Below, one piece after another: positions 38,273 through 46,785 of a stretch of 64,000 nucleotides of DNA. Each line of letters begins with the position of its first letter. The stretch's first letter is position 1. This DNA is from Ethanoligenens harbinense YUAN-3 (GTDB lineage Bacteria; Bacillota; Clostridia; Oscillospirales; Ethanoligenentaceae): assembly GCF_000178115.2 (NCBI RefSeq), contig NC_014828.1:2865501-2929500 (forward strand). The letters run 5' to 3'. The notes beneath the pieces were generated by a model. It ran no database searches. It was not told the origin of the DNA and saw nothing but the letters and a program-made list of their open reading frames with translations. The translations under genes and the position numbers were made by a program.

Positions 38273-39343
38273 ATGTTTGAACAACTGGAAGATACCTGCA
38301 GCCGCTACACCGAGATTGCCGCGCGCCTGTCGCAGCCGGATGCGCTGGCCGACCGCGCAGCATATGCAAAACTCATGCGGGAGCACAAGCAGCTCACACC
38401 GCTGGTGGAGGCTTATCACGCCTATCAGCAGGCGACGGCCGATGAAATGGAAGCCCGCGAACTGCTCGAAAACGGCGACGCCGACCTGCGCGCGCTGGCG
38501 GCCGAGGAACTGGCCGACGCCCGCGCCGAAAAGGAGCGCCTGGAGCAGAAACTGCACCTGCTGCTGCTGCCGCGCGACCCCAATGATGAGAAAAACGTCA
38601 TCATCGAGATCCGCGCGGGCGCGGGCGGTGAGGAAGCGGCGCTCTTTGCCGCCGAGCTGTTCCGTATGTACAGCATGTATGCCGAGCGGCGCGGCTGGAA
38701 GGCCGAAACGCTCAATATGAACGAAACCGAGCTTGGCGGCATGAAAGAGATCAGCTGCATGGTGGAGGGCGAGGGCGCCTACAGCCGCCTGAAATTTGAA
38801 AGCGGTGTGCACCGTGTGCAGCGCGTGCCCGAGACCGAAGCCGGCGGGCGCATCCACACCTCCACCGTCACGGTGGCGGTGCTGCCCGAAGCCGAGGACG
38901 TGGAAGTGGACATCGCGCCCGAAGACCTGCGTATCGACACGTTTCGCAGCAGCGGCGCGGGCGGGCAGCACATCAACAAAACCGAGTCGGCCATCCGCAT
39001 CACACACCTGCCCACCGGGCTGGTGGTGGAGTGCCAGGACGAGCGCAGCCAGCATAAAAACCGCGACCGCGCCATGAAAGTGCTTCGCTCCCGCCTGCTG
39101 GACCGGGCACAGAGCGCGCAGGACGAGGAGATCGCCACCACGCGCCGCACGCAGGTGGGCACGGGCGACCGCAGCGAGCGCATCCGCACCTACAATTTTC
39201 CGCAGGGCCGGGTGACCGACCACCGCATCGGGCTGACCCTTTATCATCTGGATGCGGTGCTCTCGGGCAATCTCGACGAAGTCATCGACCCGCTCATCAC
39301 CGCCGACCAGGCGGAAAAACTGAAAGCCGGTGAAGCCGTTTAA
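38273..39343 (+). CDS. prfA: Peptide chain release factor 1
   Basis: 356 residues. The GGQ loop is [16 protein letters not shown], which triggers peptide release. The stop-codon reader is [16 protein letters not shown] (the P-x-T region). It decodes UAA and UAG. The ATG (MFEQLEDT) is preferred over a GTG six codons upstream; the ribosome site GGTGG is distant. Confidence 0.96.
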   Translation: MFEQLEDTCSRYTEIAARLSQPDALADRAAYAKLMREHKQLTPLVEAYHAYQQATADEMEARELLENGDADLRALAAEELADARAEKERLEQKLHLLLLPRDPNDEKNVIIEIRAGAGGEEAALFAAELFRMYSMYAERRGWKAETLNMNETELGGMKEISCMVEGEGAYSRLKFESGVHRVQRVPETEAGGRIHTSTVTVAVLPEAEDVEVDIAPEDLRIDTFRSSGAGGQHINKTESAIRITHLPTGLVVECQDERSQHKNRDRAMKVLRSRLLDRAQSAQDEEIATTRRTQVGTGDRSERIRTYNFPQGRVTDHRIGLTLYHLDAVLSGNLDEVIDPLITADQAEKLKAGEAV

Positions 39344-39356
39344 ACGGCATGACGAT

Positions 39357-40388
39357 ATGGAAACCCTTCTTCTGAAGACCGACCCGCAACACCCCGATCC
39401 CGCCGTCTGCGCCAAAGCGGGCGCGCTGCTTGCCGCGGGCAAGCTGGTGGCCATCCCCACTGAAACAGTCTATGGCCTGGCCGCGAACGCGCTGGATGAA
39501 GCCGCCGTGCGCGCCATTTTCGCCGCCAAAGGCCGCCCGCAGGACAATCCGCTTATCGTGCATGTGGCGCACCCGGACTGGCTGCCGCGCTATGCCGCCT
39601 CCATCCCCGACGCCGCGCGCAAACTGGTGAATGCATTCTGGCCCGGCCCGCTGACCATCGTGCTGCCGGCAAGCCCGCAGCTTGCGCCCGCGGTATCGGC
39701 CGGTCTGCCCACGGCGGGCTTCCGCTGCCCGTCCCATCCGGTGGCCACCGCCGTCATTGAGGCGGCAGGCGTGCCGCTTGCCGCGCCCTCGGCCAACCGT
39801 TCCGGCAGCCCCAGCCCCACCGCCGCCGCCCATGTGCTGGCCGATCTGGCCGGCCGCATCGACGCCGTGGTGGACGCCGGCCCCTGCGCGGTGGGCGTGG
39901 AATCCACCGTGGTGGCACTGCACGGCGATGTACCGCACATCCTGCGGCCGGGCGGCATCACGCCCGCGCAGCTCAAAGCCGTGCTCGGCGCGGCGGAGGT
40001 GGACCCAGCCGTGCTGGAAGGACTGGACGATGCCGCAAAGGCCGCATCGCCCGGCATGAAATACAAGCATTACGCGCCCAAAGCCAGCGTGACCATCCTC
40101 AAAGGCCCGCTGGACGTGTTCGTCCGTTATACCCGCGCGCACGCGGTGGATGGTACGTTCGCCCTCTGTTTCGACGGCGAGGAAACGCGCATCGGCCTGC
40201 CCTGCGTTTCCTACGGCCCTGCGCGGGACGCCGCCGCGCAGGCACGGGAGCTGTTCGGCGCCCTGCGCGCGCTGGATGAACGGGGCGCACGCGCCGTTTT
40301 TGCCCGCGCGCCGGAGGAAACCGGCATGGGGCTGGCCGTTTACAACCGGCTGCTGCGCGCCGCCGGATTTTCCGTCGTCACACTGTAG
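39357..40388 (+). CDS. sua5: L-threonylcarbamoyladenylate synthase (Sua5/TsaC)
   Basis: 343 residues. The YrdC domain has AIPTETVYGLAANA, AAKGRPQDNPLIVHV, WPGPLTIVLP and APSANRSGSPSPTAA. The C-terminal Sua5 domain starts after MKYKHYAPKA. It makes threonylcarbamoyl-AMP for the t6A modification of tRNAs reading ANN codons. An in-frame GTG nine codons upstream overlaps prfA and is the alternative start. Confidence 0.95.
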   Translation: METLLLKTDPQHPDPAVCAKAGALLAAGKLVAIPTETVYGLAANALDEAAVRAIFAAKGRPQDNPLIVHVAHPDWLPRYAASIPDAARKLVNAFWPGPLTIVLPASPQLAPAVSAGLPTAGFRCPSHPVATAVIEAAGVPLAAPSANRSGSPSPTAAAHVLADLAGRIDAVVDAGPCAVGVESTVVALHGDVPHILRPGGITPAQLKAVLGAAEVDPAVLEGLDDAAKAASPGMKYKHYAPKASVTILKGPLDVFVRYTRAHAVDGTFALCFDGEETRIGLPCVSYGPARDAAAQARELFGALRALDERGARAVFARAPEETGMGLAVYNRLLRAAGFSVVTL

Positions 40389-40403
40389 GAAAGGGACCAT
40401 ACC

Positions 40404-41033
40404 ATGGTGATTCTGGGTCTGACGGGGCCGACCGGGGCCGGAAAAGGCTTCGTTTCACAGCGGCTGGCCGAAAAGGGCTTCGCGGTGGTGGACGCCGACC
40501 GCGTGGCGCATGATGTAATGGCGGCGGGCACACCCTGTGTGGCGGCCATCGCGCAGGCGTTCGGCCCGGATGTGCTGCGACCGGACGGTTCGCTCAACCG
40601 CCGGGCGCTGGGCGCGCTCGTCTTTTCCGACCCCGAAAAGCTCCGGCAGCTCAACGCGCTCTCCCATCCACCCATCCTAGCGCAGATCAAAGCGGAACTG
40701 GACGCGCTCACTGCGGCAGGATATCCCGTGGCGGTGGTGGACGCGCCCACACTGTTTGAATGCGGCGTGGACCGGCTCTGCGACCGCATCACGGCGGTAA
40801 CGGCGGAAAAAGGCACCCGCCTGGCGCGCATCATGGCGCGTGACGGGCTGGACGAGAGCCGCGCGCGCCAGCGCATCGCCGCGCAGCCGGACACCCCGTT
40901 CTATACCACCCGCGCCGACGACATCCTCGAAAACAACGGGAACATCGCGGCTCTGCGGGCGGCGGTAGACGAGCTGGCGGAGCGCCTGCTCACACAGGCC
41001 CGCGCGGAGGAACGGCCATGCACAGAAAAGTAA
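40404..41033 (+). CDS. coaE: Dephospho-CoA kinase
   Basis: 209 residues. The P-loop is GLTGPTGAGKGFVS. VVDADRVAHDVM and VVDAPTLFECGVDRLCD are the CoaE core and lid motifs. It phosphorylates dephospho-CoA in the last step of CoA synthesis. AGGAAAGGGACC precedes the ATG, 15 bp after sua5, and the 3' end overlaps the transglycosylase gene by 16 bp. Confidence 0.95.
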   Translation: MVILGLTGPTGAGKGFVSQRLAEKGFAVVDADRVAHDVMAAGTPCVAAIAQAFGPDVLRPDGSLNRRALGALVFSDPEKLRQLNALSHPPILAQIKAELDALTAAGYPVAVVDAPTLFECGVDRLCDRITAVTAEKGTRLARIMARDGLDESRARQRIAAQPDTPFYTTRADDILENNGNIAALRAAVDELAERLLTQARAEERPCTEK

Positions 41034-41593
41034 GGATCCGTTCCACCGTTCTGGCGCTGGCCGTGCTGGTGTTCTGCGCGGCACTGCTCTGGCAGTATGT
41101 GTTCAAAGAACGCTATATGAAGCTGGCCTACCCCGAGAAATACACCGCCTATGTGCAGCAATACGCGGCGCAAAACGATCTGGACCCCTATCTGGTATTC
41201 GCGGTGGTACGCACCGAAAGCGGCTTCAACCCGCGCGCGGTTTCCAACATCGGCGCGCTGGGGCTGATGCAGCTCACGCCGGACACGTTCGCCTGGGCGC
41301 AGAGTAAAACGCCTGAGGAAGAGTCGCTCTCCACCGACCGGCTCTACGACCCGGCGACCAACATCCGGTACGGCACCGTGGTGCTTTCGGCGCTGGTGCG
41401 CGAATTCGGCCGGGAGGATACCGCCCTTGCCGCCTACCACGCCGGGCGCACCAAGGTGAAATCCTGGCTGGCAGACTCCCGCTATTCACACGACGGGCGC
41501 TCGCTCTACCACATTCCCTTCGCCGATACCCGCGCCTACGTGCAGCGCGTGCTGGACACCAAAACCGTCTACCGGCAGCTTTACGGTTCCTGA
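41018..41593 (+). CDS. Membrane-anchored lytic transglycosylase (SLT domain)
   Basis: 191 residues: one N-terminal membrane helix (about 8-27) and a GH23 SLT domain with the catalytic Glu in VVRTESGFNPRAVSN, then GALGLMQLTPDTF and AAYHAGRTKVKSWL. It cleaves peptidoglycan at the cell surface. It overlaps coaE, so it is expressed with the prfA-coaE operon. Clostridial slt genes often sit next to coaE. Confidence 0.93.
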   Translation: MHRKVRIRSTVLALAVLVFCAALLWQYVFKERYMKLAYPEKYTAYVQQYAAQNDLDPYLVFAVVRTESGFNPRAVSNIGALGLMQLTPDTFAWAQSKTPEEESLSTDRLYDPATNIRYGTVVLSALVREFGREDTALAAYHAGRTKVKSWLADSRYSHDGRSLYHIPFADTRAYVQRVLDTKTVYRQLYGS

Positions 41594-41700
41594 TGCCGGG
41601 TGCTTATCCTTTTGATAAAAAAGCAGGCACCACTGGTTTTTTTGCAGCCCCGCAGGTATAATAAACACAGGATATCATTCCAAGAAGGAGTTATTTGACT

Positions 41701-43104
41701 ATGGCTGAAAAAGAAAAAACAGAGGCGCAGAAACTAAAAGACGCCCTGTTCTATAAGCCCCAAAACGGCGCCAAGACCTACACCCCGGAACAGACCGCGC
41801 AGGCGGACGTATTCGGGGAACGCTATAAAGCATTTCTGGATGAAGCGAAGATGGAGCGCGAAGCGGTGGCTTACGCCGTGCGGGAAGCACAGGCCAACGG
41901 GTTTGTCCCGTTTGAAAAGGGAAAAACCTACGCCCCGGGCGATAAGGTCTATACCGTCAACCGCGGCAAGGCGGCGATTTTCGCCGTGTTCGGCACCAGG
42001 CCGCTCACCGAGGGCGTGCGCATCGCGGCCGCGCACATCGACTCCCCCAGGCTCGACCTCAAGCAAAACCCGCTGTATGAGGACACCGACCTTGCGCTGT
42101 TCAAAACGCATTATTACGGCGGCATCAAAAAATACCAGTGGACGGCGATCCCCCTCGCCCTGCATGGCGTAATCGTGAAGAAAGACGGCGCCGTGGTGCA
42201 GGTGAAAGTGGGCGAGGACGCGGGAGAGCCGCTTTTCTGCGTGACCGACCTGCTGCCCCACCTGGCCCGGGAGCAGATGAAAAAACCGATGACCGAGTTC
42301 GGTGCGGAAAAGCTCAATGTTCTCATCGGCAGCCGCCCGTTCAAAGACGACAAGGAGAGCGAACTGGTTAAGCTGAACATCCTGCGCCTGCTCAACGAAA
42401 AATACGGCGTCGTCGAATCGGATTTCCTCTCGGCGGAGCTGGCGATGGTGCCCGCGTTCAAATCGGTGGACATCGGGTTCGACCGCAGCCTCATCGGCGC
42501 CTACGGCCACGACGACCGCGTCTGTGCCTACACGGCCTTCACCGCGTTGCTGGACAGCTCCGCTCCCGCGCAGACCGCCGTGTGCGTGCTGGCGGACAAA
42601 GAGGAGATCGGCAGCGAGGGCAGCACCGGCTTGCAGTCGGCGTTCCTGTCCTATTTCATTACCGACCTCGCCGAGCTCTCCGGCCTAGAGGGGCGTGACG
42701 TGCTTACGGCGTCGAAATGCCTGTCGGCGGATGTGAACGCCGCATTCGACCCCACCTACCCCGATGTGATGGAAAAGAAAAACGCCAGCTACGTTAACCA
42801 CGGCGTGGTGCTCTCCAAGTTCACCGGGCACGGCGGCAAATATGACACCAACGACGCCTCTGCGGAGTTCACCGCCGAAGTCATCCGCCTGCTGGATGCA
42901 AACGGCATCCTCTGGCACATGGCGGAGCTCGGCAAAGTGGACCAGGGCGGCGGCGGCACGGTAGCCAAATATATCGGCGACCTAAACGTGGATGTCATTG
43001 ATGTGGGCGTACCGGTTTTGTCCATGCACGCACCGTTTGAGATCGTTTCCAAAATCGACGTATACGAAGCATACCGCGCGTTCTCCGTTTTCTATACCGC
43101 CTGA
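41701..43104 (+). CDS. M18 family aminopeptidase
   Basis: 467 residues. The di-zinc site is visible: AAHIDSPRLDLK (His, Asp), AYGHDDRVC (Asp), KEEIGSEGS (catalytic and bridging Glu) and LSMHAPFE (His). It releases N-terminal residues from peptides, likely acidic ones (aspartyl aminopeptidase class). The ATG follows AAGGAGTTATTTGACT. A TATAAT at 41657-41662 with a weak -35 gives its own promoter. Confidence 0.95.
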   Translation: MAEKEKTEAQKLKDALFYKPQNGAKTYTPEQTAQADVFGERYKAFLDEAKMEREAVAYAVREAQANGFVPFEKGKTYAPGDKVYTVNRGKAAIFAVFGTRPLTEGVRIAAAHIDSPRLDLKQNPLYEDTDLALFKTHYYGGIKKYQWTAIPLALHGVIVKKDGAVVQVKVGEDAGEPLFCVTDLLPHLAREQMKKPMTEFGAEKLNVLIGSRPFKDDKESELVKLNILRLLNEKYGVVESDFLSAELAMVPAFKSVDIGFDRSLIGAYGHDDRVCAYTAFTALLDSSAPAQTAVCVLADKEEIGSEGSTGLQSAFLSYFITDLAELSGLEGRDVLTASKCLSADVNAAFDPTYPDVMEKKNASYVNHGVVLSKFTGHGGKYDTNDASAEFTAEVIRLLDANGILWHMAELGKVDQGGGGTVAKYIGDLNVDVIDVGVPVLSMHAPFEIVSKIDVYEAYRAFSVFYTA

Positions 43105-43156
43105 GTCGGCGGTGGGCGACGCACATTTTATCATGTGATCCGGGTGTTTCCCCGGT

Positions 43157-43187
43157 CCGGCGGGGAATATCCCCGCCGGTTTTTTTA
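43157..43187 (+). terminator. Terminator after the M18 gene
   Basis: CCGGCGGGG-aatat-CCCCGCCGG followed by seven T. Confidence 0.93.
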
Positions 43188-43235
43188 TCTCCGCGTCATC
43201 TTTGCTCATTTCAAAACAGGAAGGAGAGCGTATCC

Positions 43236-44108
43236 ATGTCCACTCATGCGGAAAAATCATTTCTGCGCCATACGCAACAGCAGGAATGCAACAGCAGCGT
43301 GCTGTATGCAAAACTTGCGCGTCTTGTGCGGGAGCCTTCGGAACAAAAAAAACTGCTCGCGATCTCACGCGACGAATCCACCCACGCCGATACATTCGCC
43401 CGCTATTCCGGCAAAAAGCTGCGCCCCAACCGCCTTCTTATCCTATTCCAACTGGTTTTGGCGCGTCTTTTTGGCTACACGTTTCTGATCAAATTGATGG
43501 AAAAAGGAGAAGACAAAGCACAGGAGCTCTACCGGCAACACCAGGGACTTCTGCCGGAGCTGGACGCCATTCTGCGGGATGAAGCGCGCCACGAAAACGA
43601 GCTGATCGCCATGCTGGACGAAGAACGTCTGAACTATGTGGGCGATATGGTGCTGGGCATGAACGACGCGCTGGTGGAGTTGACCGGTTCGCTGGCCGGC
43701 TACACCCTCGCGCTGCCCGACACCCGTGCCATCGCCATGGCGGGCCTCATCACCGGCATCGCGGCCACGCTCTCCATGATGTCCTCGAGCTACCTGTCCT
43801 CGCGGGCGTCCGGCGCCTCCAACGCGCTCAAGTCCGGGATGTACACCGGCGTGGCCTATATCATCACGGTGGCATTGCTCATTCTGCCCTATCTGCTGCT
43901 GCCCGTGCACGCCTATTTGCTGGCGCTGCTCATCACGCTGATCATCACCGTGGCCATCATCGCGCTCTTCAATTATTACATATCGGTCGCACAGGGCCAG
44001 CCGTTCCGGCGCAATTTCGCCACCATGGCCGTCATCAGCCTCGGCGTGGCGGGCGTATCGTTTTTGGTGGGCCTGCTGGTCAAGCAGCTTTTGGGTGTCA
44101 ATCTGTAA
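43236..44108 (+). CDS. Ferritin-like domain fused to a VIT1/CCC1 transporter
   Basis: 290 residues. Residues 1-130 form a ferritin-like helical domain with metal ligands (QQECNSS, SRDESTHADTF, RDEARHENE). The rest is a VIT1/CCC1 membrane domain: GMNDALVELTGSLAGY, TGIAATLSMMSSSYLSSRA and three C-terminal helices. This resembles the MbfA/ferritin-VIT class that exports iron or manganese and lowers peroxide stress. AGGAAGGAGAGCG precedes the ATG. Confidence 0.92.
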   Translation: MSTHAEKSFLRHTQQQECNSSVLYAKLARLVREPSEQKKLLAISRDESTHADTFARYSGKKLRPNRLLILFQLVLARLFGYTFLIKLMEKGEDKAQELYRQHQGLLPELDAILRDEARHENELIAMLDEERLNYVGDMVLGMNDALVELTGSLAGYTLALPDTRAIAMAGLITGIAATLSMMSSSYLSSRASGASNALKSGMYTGVAYIITVALLILPYLLLPVHAYLLALLITLIITVAIIALFNYYISVAQGQPFRRNFATMAVISLGVAGVSFLVGLLVKQLLGVNL

Positions 44109-44215
44109 AAAAATTGCTGTGCATAGAGAGCGGGCGCGCGCACATACTATATGCGGCAGAGATAGAAACCCATTGTGACAGGAATTCTCTTGAATCTATG
44201 GGTTCGACTCTGCAA

Positions 44216-44248
44216 GGCTGCCCGTTCATCGGGCGGCCGTCGTTTTTT
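44216..44248 (+). terminator. Terminator after the ferritin-VIT gene
   Basis: GGCTGCCCG-ttcat-CGGGCGGCC, then GTCGTTTTTT. Confidence 0.75.
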
Positions 44249-44271
44249 GCGGGGAAATCCATCGGACGCAA

Positions 44272-44300
44272 TTGCCAGACACCCGCGGGCATGTTACAAT
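44272..44300 (+). promoter_or_regulatory. Promoter of the MIF-like gene
   Basis: TTGCCA, a 17-bp spacer and TACAAT, 85 bp before the start. Confidence 0.65.
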
Positions 44301-44384
44301 AGAATGGACACGTCTCTTGCCGCAGCCTTGGCCAAATCCACCCCTGCCGTACCCACCGCCGACAGAAAACAGGAGGTCATCCAT

Positions 44385-44729
44385 ATGCCATGTATCCAAA
44401 CCAAAACGACAGTGAAACTGACCTCGGCGCAGGAAGATCTGCTCAAGGTCAAATTCGGCAAAGCCATCGAACTGCTTCCCGGCAAATCCGAAAACTGGCT
44501 CATGCTCACGTTTGAAGGCAACTGCCATATGTATTTCAAAGGCCGATCCGAACCGGACATGGCTTTTGTAGAAGTCAAGCTGTTCGGCAAAGCCTCCAGG
44601 CAGGATTACAGCAAGCTGACGCATGAGCTCACCAGCATTCTGCACCGGGAACTGGACATCAACCCGTCCCAGATCTACATAAAGTATGAAGAAGTCTCCC
44701 ACTGGGGTTGGAACGGAAACAATTTTTAA
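44385..44729 (+). CDS. MIF-like tautomerase
   Basis: 114 residues with the catalytic Pro after the initiator Met (MPCIQTKTTV). SKLTHELTSILHRELDINPSQIYIKYEEV and the ending WGWNGNNF line up with animal macrophage migration inhibitory factor (…VYINYYDM…VGWNNSTF). The usual bacterial 4-oxalocrotonate tautomerase is about 60 residues. Phenylpyruvate tautomerase activity is expected. AGGAGGTCATCCAT precedes the ATG. Confidence 0.9.
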   Translation: MPCIQTKTTVKLTSAQEDLLKVKFGKAIELLPGKSENWLMLTFEGNCHMYFKGRSEPDMAFVEVKLFGKASRQDYSKLTHELTSILHRELDINPSQIYIKYEEVSHWGWNGNNF

Positions 44730-44743
44730 ATGCTCCACTTTCC

Positions 44744-44787
44744 AGAATGCCCACCGCCCTCGATCACGGCAGTGGGCATTCTTTGTT
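44744..44787 (+). terminator. Terminator after the MIF-like gene
   Basis: AGAATGCCCAC and GTGGGCATTCT arms with TTTGTT after. Confidence 0.85.
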
Positions 44788-44863
44788 CCCGGGCCATTCC
44801 CGCACGCGCCACCGAAAAAACGATCCGCCGCCTGTCGGCTTGAGAAAACGAGGAGATACCTCG

Positions 44864-45946
44864 ATGTTTAAATTTGTTGACCGCATCATCCAGCGCGGTT
44901 TATCTTTACGCGACGTGCTGGCCAGCAGCGACCTCTACCTCCGGCTGGCGTTGCAGAACGCATGCCTGTGCGCGCTCGTCACCCACCTGCTGTTCCTGAT
45001 TTTTTTCGCATGCACGCAGGTCTGGAGCCTGCTGCTCGTCAATGTGGGGAGCGTCGGCTGCTATGCGCTCTGTCTCCTGCTAACCCTCAAAAAACGTTAC
45101 GCGCTCGCGGGCAGCATCCTTTCCATGGAAATCGTCCTGTATACGCTCATCGCCTGCCTGGTAACGGGAAGCGGGGATTATCTGCTCCTGTGCATGTTTC
45201 TGGACCTGATGGTGCAGTTGATGATCCCCTACCGGTCCATCCGCTTCCGGGCAATCCTGACATGCCTGTTTTTACCCTACCTGATTTTTCTGCTGTTTCT
45301 GAACGAACGCATCCAGCCGCTGGTGGATCTGGGCCGGGCGCATGTATATCTGAGCGTGGTGCTGGTGGCCTGCACGTTTGTCGCCATCTGCATCGGGGGT
45401 CTGCTGCTCCCGCGGGTACAGTCATCCATCAATTACCGCATCCGACGGCAAATCGCGGAACTGCAGAACGAAGCGTATCTCGACCCGCTGACCCATCTGC
45501 ACAATCGCCGGTATGCGGACATCGTCTTTAAAAAACTGCTGGAATTCAACGACGGCGGCAACTGGTATGCCGCACTTCTAGACATCGACGATTTCAAGGT
45601 CATCAACGACGTTTACGGCCACCTGGCGGGCGACCTGGTACTGAAAACACTGTCCGACGTCGTGCAGCAGAAACTGCGTGTCAGCGACTTTGCGTTCCGC
45701 TGGGGCGGTGAGGAATTCCTGCTGCTCGTGAAAGGCAGCGCCCCCGAGGAAACCGCCCACATCCTCGAGCGTATCCGCCAGGCGATGGAGGACACGGAGG
45801 TCCTCTTCGAGCAACATCCCATCCGTTTCACCGTGACCATCGGCGCGGATGCGTTTGATATACGCGACCCTCTGTCCAGCATCAACCACTGCGATCAGAA
45901 AATGTATATGGGGAAACGCGGCGGCAAAAACCGGGTCGTTTTCTGA
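44864..45946 (+). CDS. Membrane-bound diguanylate cyclase (GGDEF)
   Basis: 360 residues. Six hydrophobic helices (residues about 30-185) form an undefined membrane sensor; then a GGDEF domain. The active site is RWGGEEF; the inhibitory RxxD site (RVSD) lies exactly five residues before it, so product feedback is expected. It makes c-di-GMP. No EAL/HD-GYP gene or effector is nearby. GAGGAGATACCTCG precedes the ATG. Confidence 0.93.
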   Translation: MFKFVDRIIQRGLSLRDVLASSDLYLRLALQNACLCALVTHLLFLIFFACTQVWSLLLVNVGSVGCYALCLLLTLKKRYALAGSILSMEIVLYTLIACLVTGSGDYLLLCMFLDLMVQLMIPYRSIRFRAILTCLFLPYLIFLLFLNERIQPLVDLGRAHVYLSVVLVACTFVAICIGGLLLPRVQSSINYRIRRQIAELQNEAYLDPLTHLHNRRYADIVFKKLLEFNDGGNWYAALLDIDDFKVINDVYGHLAGDLVLKTLSDVVQQKLRVSDFAFRWGGEEFLLLVKGSAPEETAHILERIRQAMEDTEVLFEQHPIRFTVTIGADAFDIRDPLSSINHCDQKMYMGKRGGKNRVVF

Positions 45947-45971
45947 AAAGCGCGCCGGGCAGCCGCTTTTT
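45943..45971 (+). terminator. Terminator after the cyclase gene
   Basis: AAAAGCG and CGCTTTTTG arms around an 11-nt loop. Confidence 0.6.
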
Positions 45972-45972
45972 G

Positions 45973-46001
45973 TTTACAAAGCACCGGAGATCCGATATAC
46001 T
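45973..46001 (+). promoter_or_regulatory. Promoter of the ECF S-component gene
   Basis: TTTACA, a 17-bp spacer and TATACT. Confidence 0.7.
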
Positions 46002-46070
46002 GATAGATAAAATATAATAATCCGATAGGTTTAATGAACCGCATCAAATACGCCACAGAGGAGATCTTGC

Positions 46071-46598
46071 ATGAAAACCGCAAACCAGAAAACCAGACTG
46101 TATATCGTGACCGCGCTGTTTCTCGCGCTCACGTTCCTTGTAACCTCCTATCTGCTGCACATTCCCGTGCCGGCCACCGGCGGCTATGTCCACCTGGGAG
46201 ACACCCTGCTCTACCTTGCGGCCAGCCTGCTGCCCGCCCCATTCGCCGTTGTCGCCGGAGGCATTGGCGAAGCACTCTCCGACGCGCTGACCGGCAGCCT
46301 TATTTACGCGCCCTTTACGCTGGTCATCAAGTCCCTCATGGTGCTCTGCTTCACATCCAAACGGACGACCATCCTCGGCAAACGCAATACTGCCGCCATT
46401 TTTACGGCGGGCGGCATCTGCGTCGCCGGCTATTATCTGACGGAAGTCATCCTGCTCGGCAATTTTGTCTCTCCGCTTGCCGAGATTCCGGCCAACCTGA
46501 TCCAGGCCGCCGCCAGCGGCGCCATCTATCTGATTGTGGGTGCCGCGTTTGACCGCGCGCACATGAAAAACCATCTTGCCGCCGTCCTGCGCCACTGA
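46071..46598 (+). CDS. ECF transporter S component (TIGR04002-like)
   Basis: 175 residues, about six helices. HIPVPATGGYVHLGDTLLYLAA and AGGIGEALSDALTGSLIYAP are the conserved substrate-binding region of ECF S components; the family type looks like TIGR04002/HmpT. The substrate (a vitamin or precursor) is not certain. No TPP, FMN or other riboswitch precedes it. The ATG has GAGGAGATCTTGC upstream. The energy-coupling EcfAT module is elsewhere. Confidence 0.85.
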   Translation: MKTANQKTRLYIVTALFLALTFLVTSYLLHIPVPATGGYVHLGDTLLYLAASLLPAPFAVVAGGIGEALSDALTGSLIYAPFTLVIKSLMVLCFTSKRTTILGKRNTAAIFTAGGICVAGYYLTEVILLGNFVSPLAEIPANLIQAAASGAIYLIVGAAFDRAHMKNHLAAVLRH

Positions 46599-46643
46599 AC
46601 CGAAACAATATCCGCCACCGAAAATCCACACCCGGCGCGAATT

Positions 46644-46678
46644 GTTTTCCACGGTTTCCACAGAGGTCTGTGGAAAAC
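46644..46678. other. Alternative hairpins between the ECF gene and the ATPase gene
   Basis: GTTTTCCAC/GTGGAAAAC and the nested TTTCCACAGA-gg-TCTGTGGAAA can form mutually exclusive stems. Possibly part of a terminator complex. Confidence 0.5.
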
Positions 46679-46688
46679 CATATCAAAT

Positions 46689-46729
46689 CCGGCCGAAACA
46701 GGGGAAAAATCTCCTTTTCAGCCGGTTTT
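46689..46729 (+). terminator. Terminator candidate after the ECF S-component gene
   Basis: CCGGCcGAAA and TTTCaGCCGG arms followed by TTTTGG. Confidence 0.5.
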
Positions 46730-46785
46730 GGCGGTGAATAAACAGTGGAAAGCGTTAAAAACACGTTTTTTATATCGGTTTGGCT

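Noticed and set aside
44160-44225. tRNA-like GGTTCGACTC segment
   Set aside because: A T-arm-like string only; no acceptor, D or anticodon stems can be drawn around it.
45947-46070. Vitamin riboswitch before the ECF S component
   Set aside because: Only about 70 nt of leader remain after the promoter, and no TPP, FMN or other conserved core is present.
46644-46678. DnaA-box cluster or origin
   Set aside because: TTTCCACA resembles but does not match TTATCCACA, there is one palindrome only, and no dnaA or dnaN genes are nearby.
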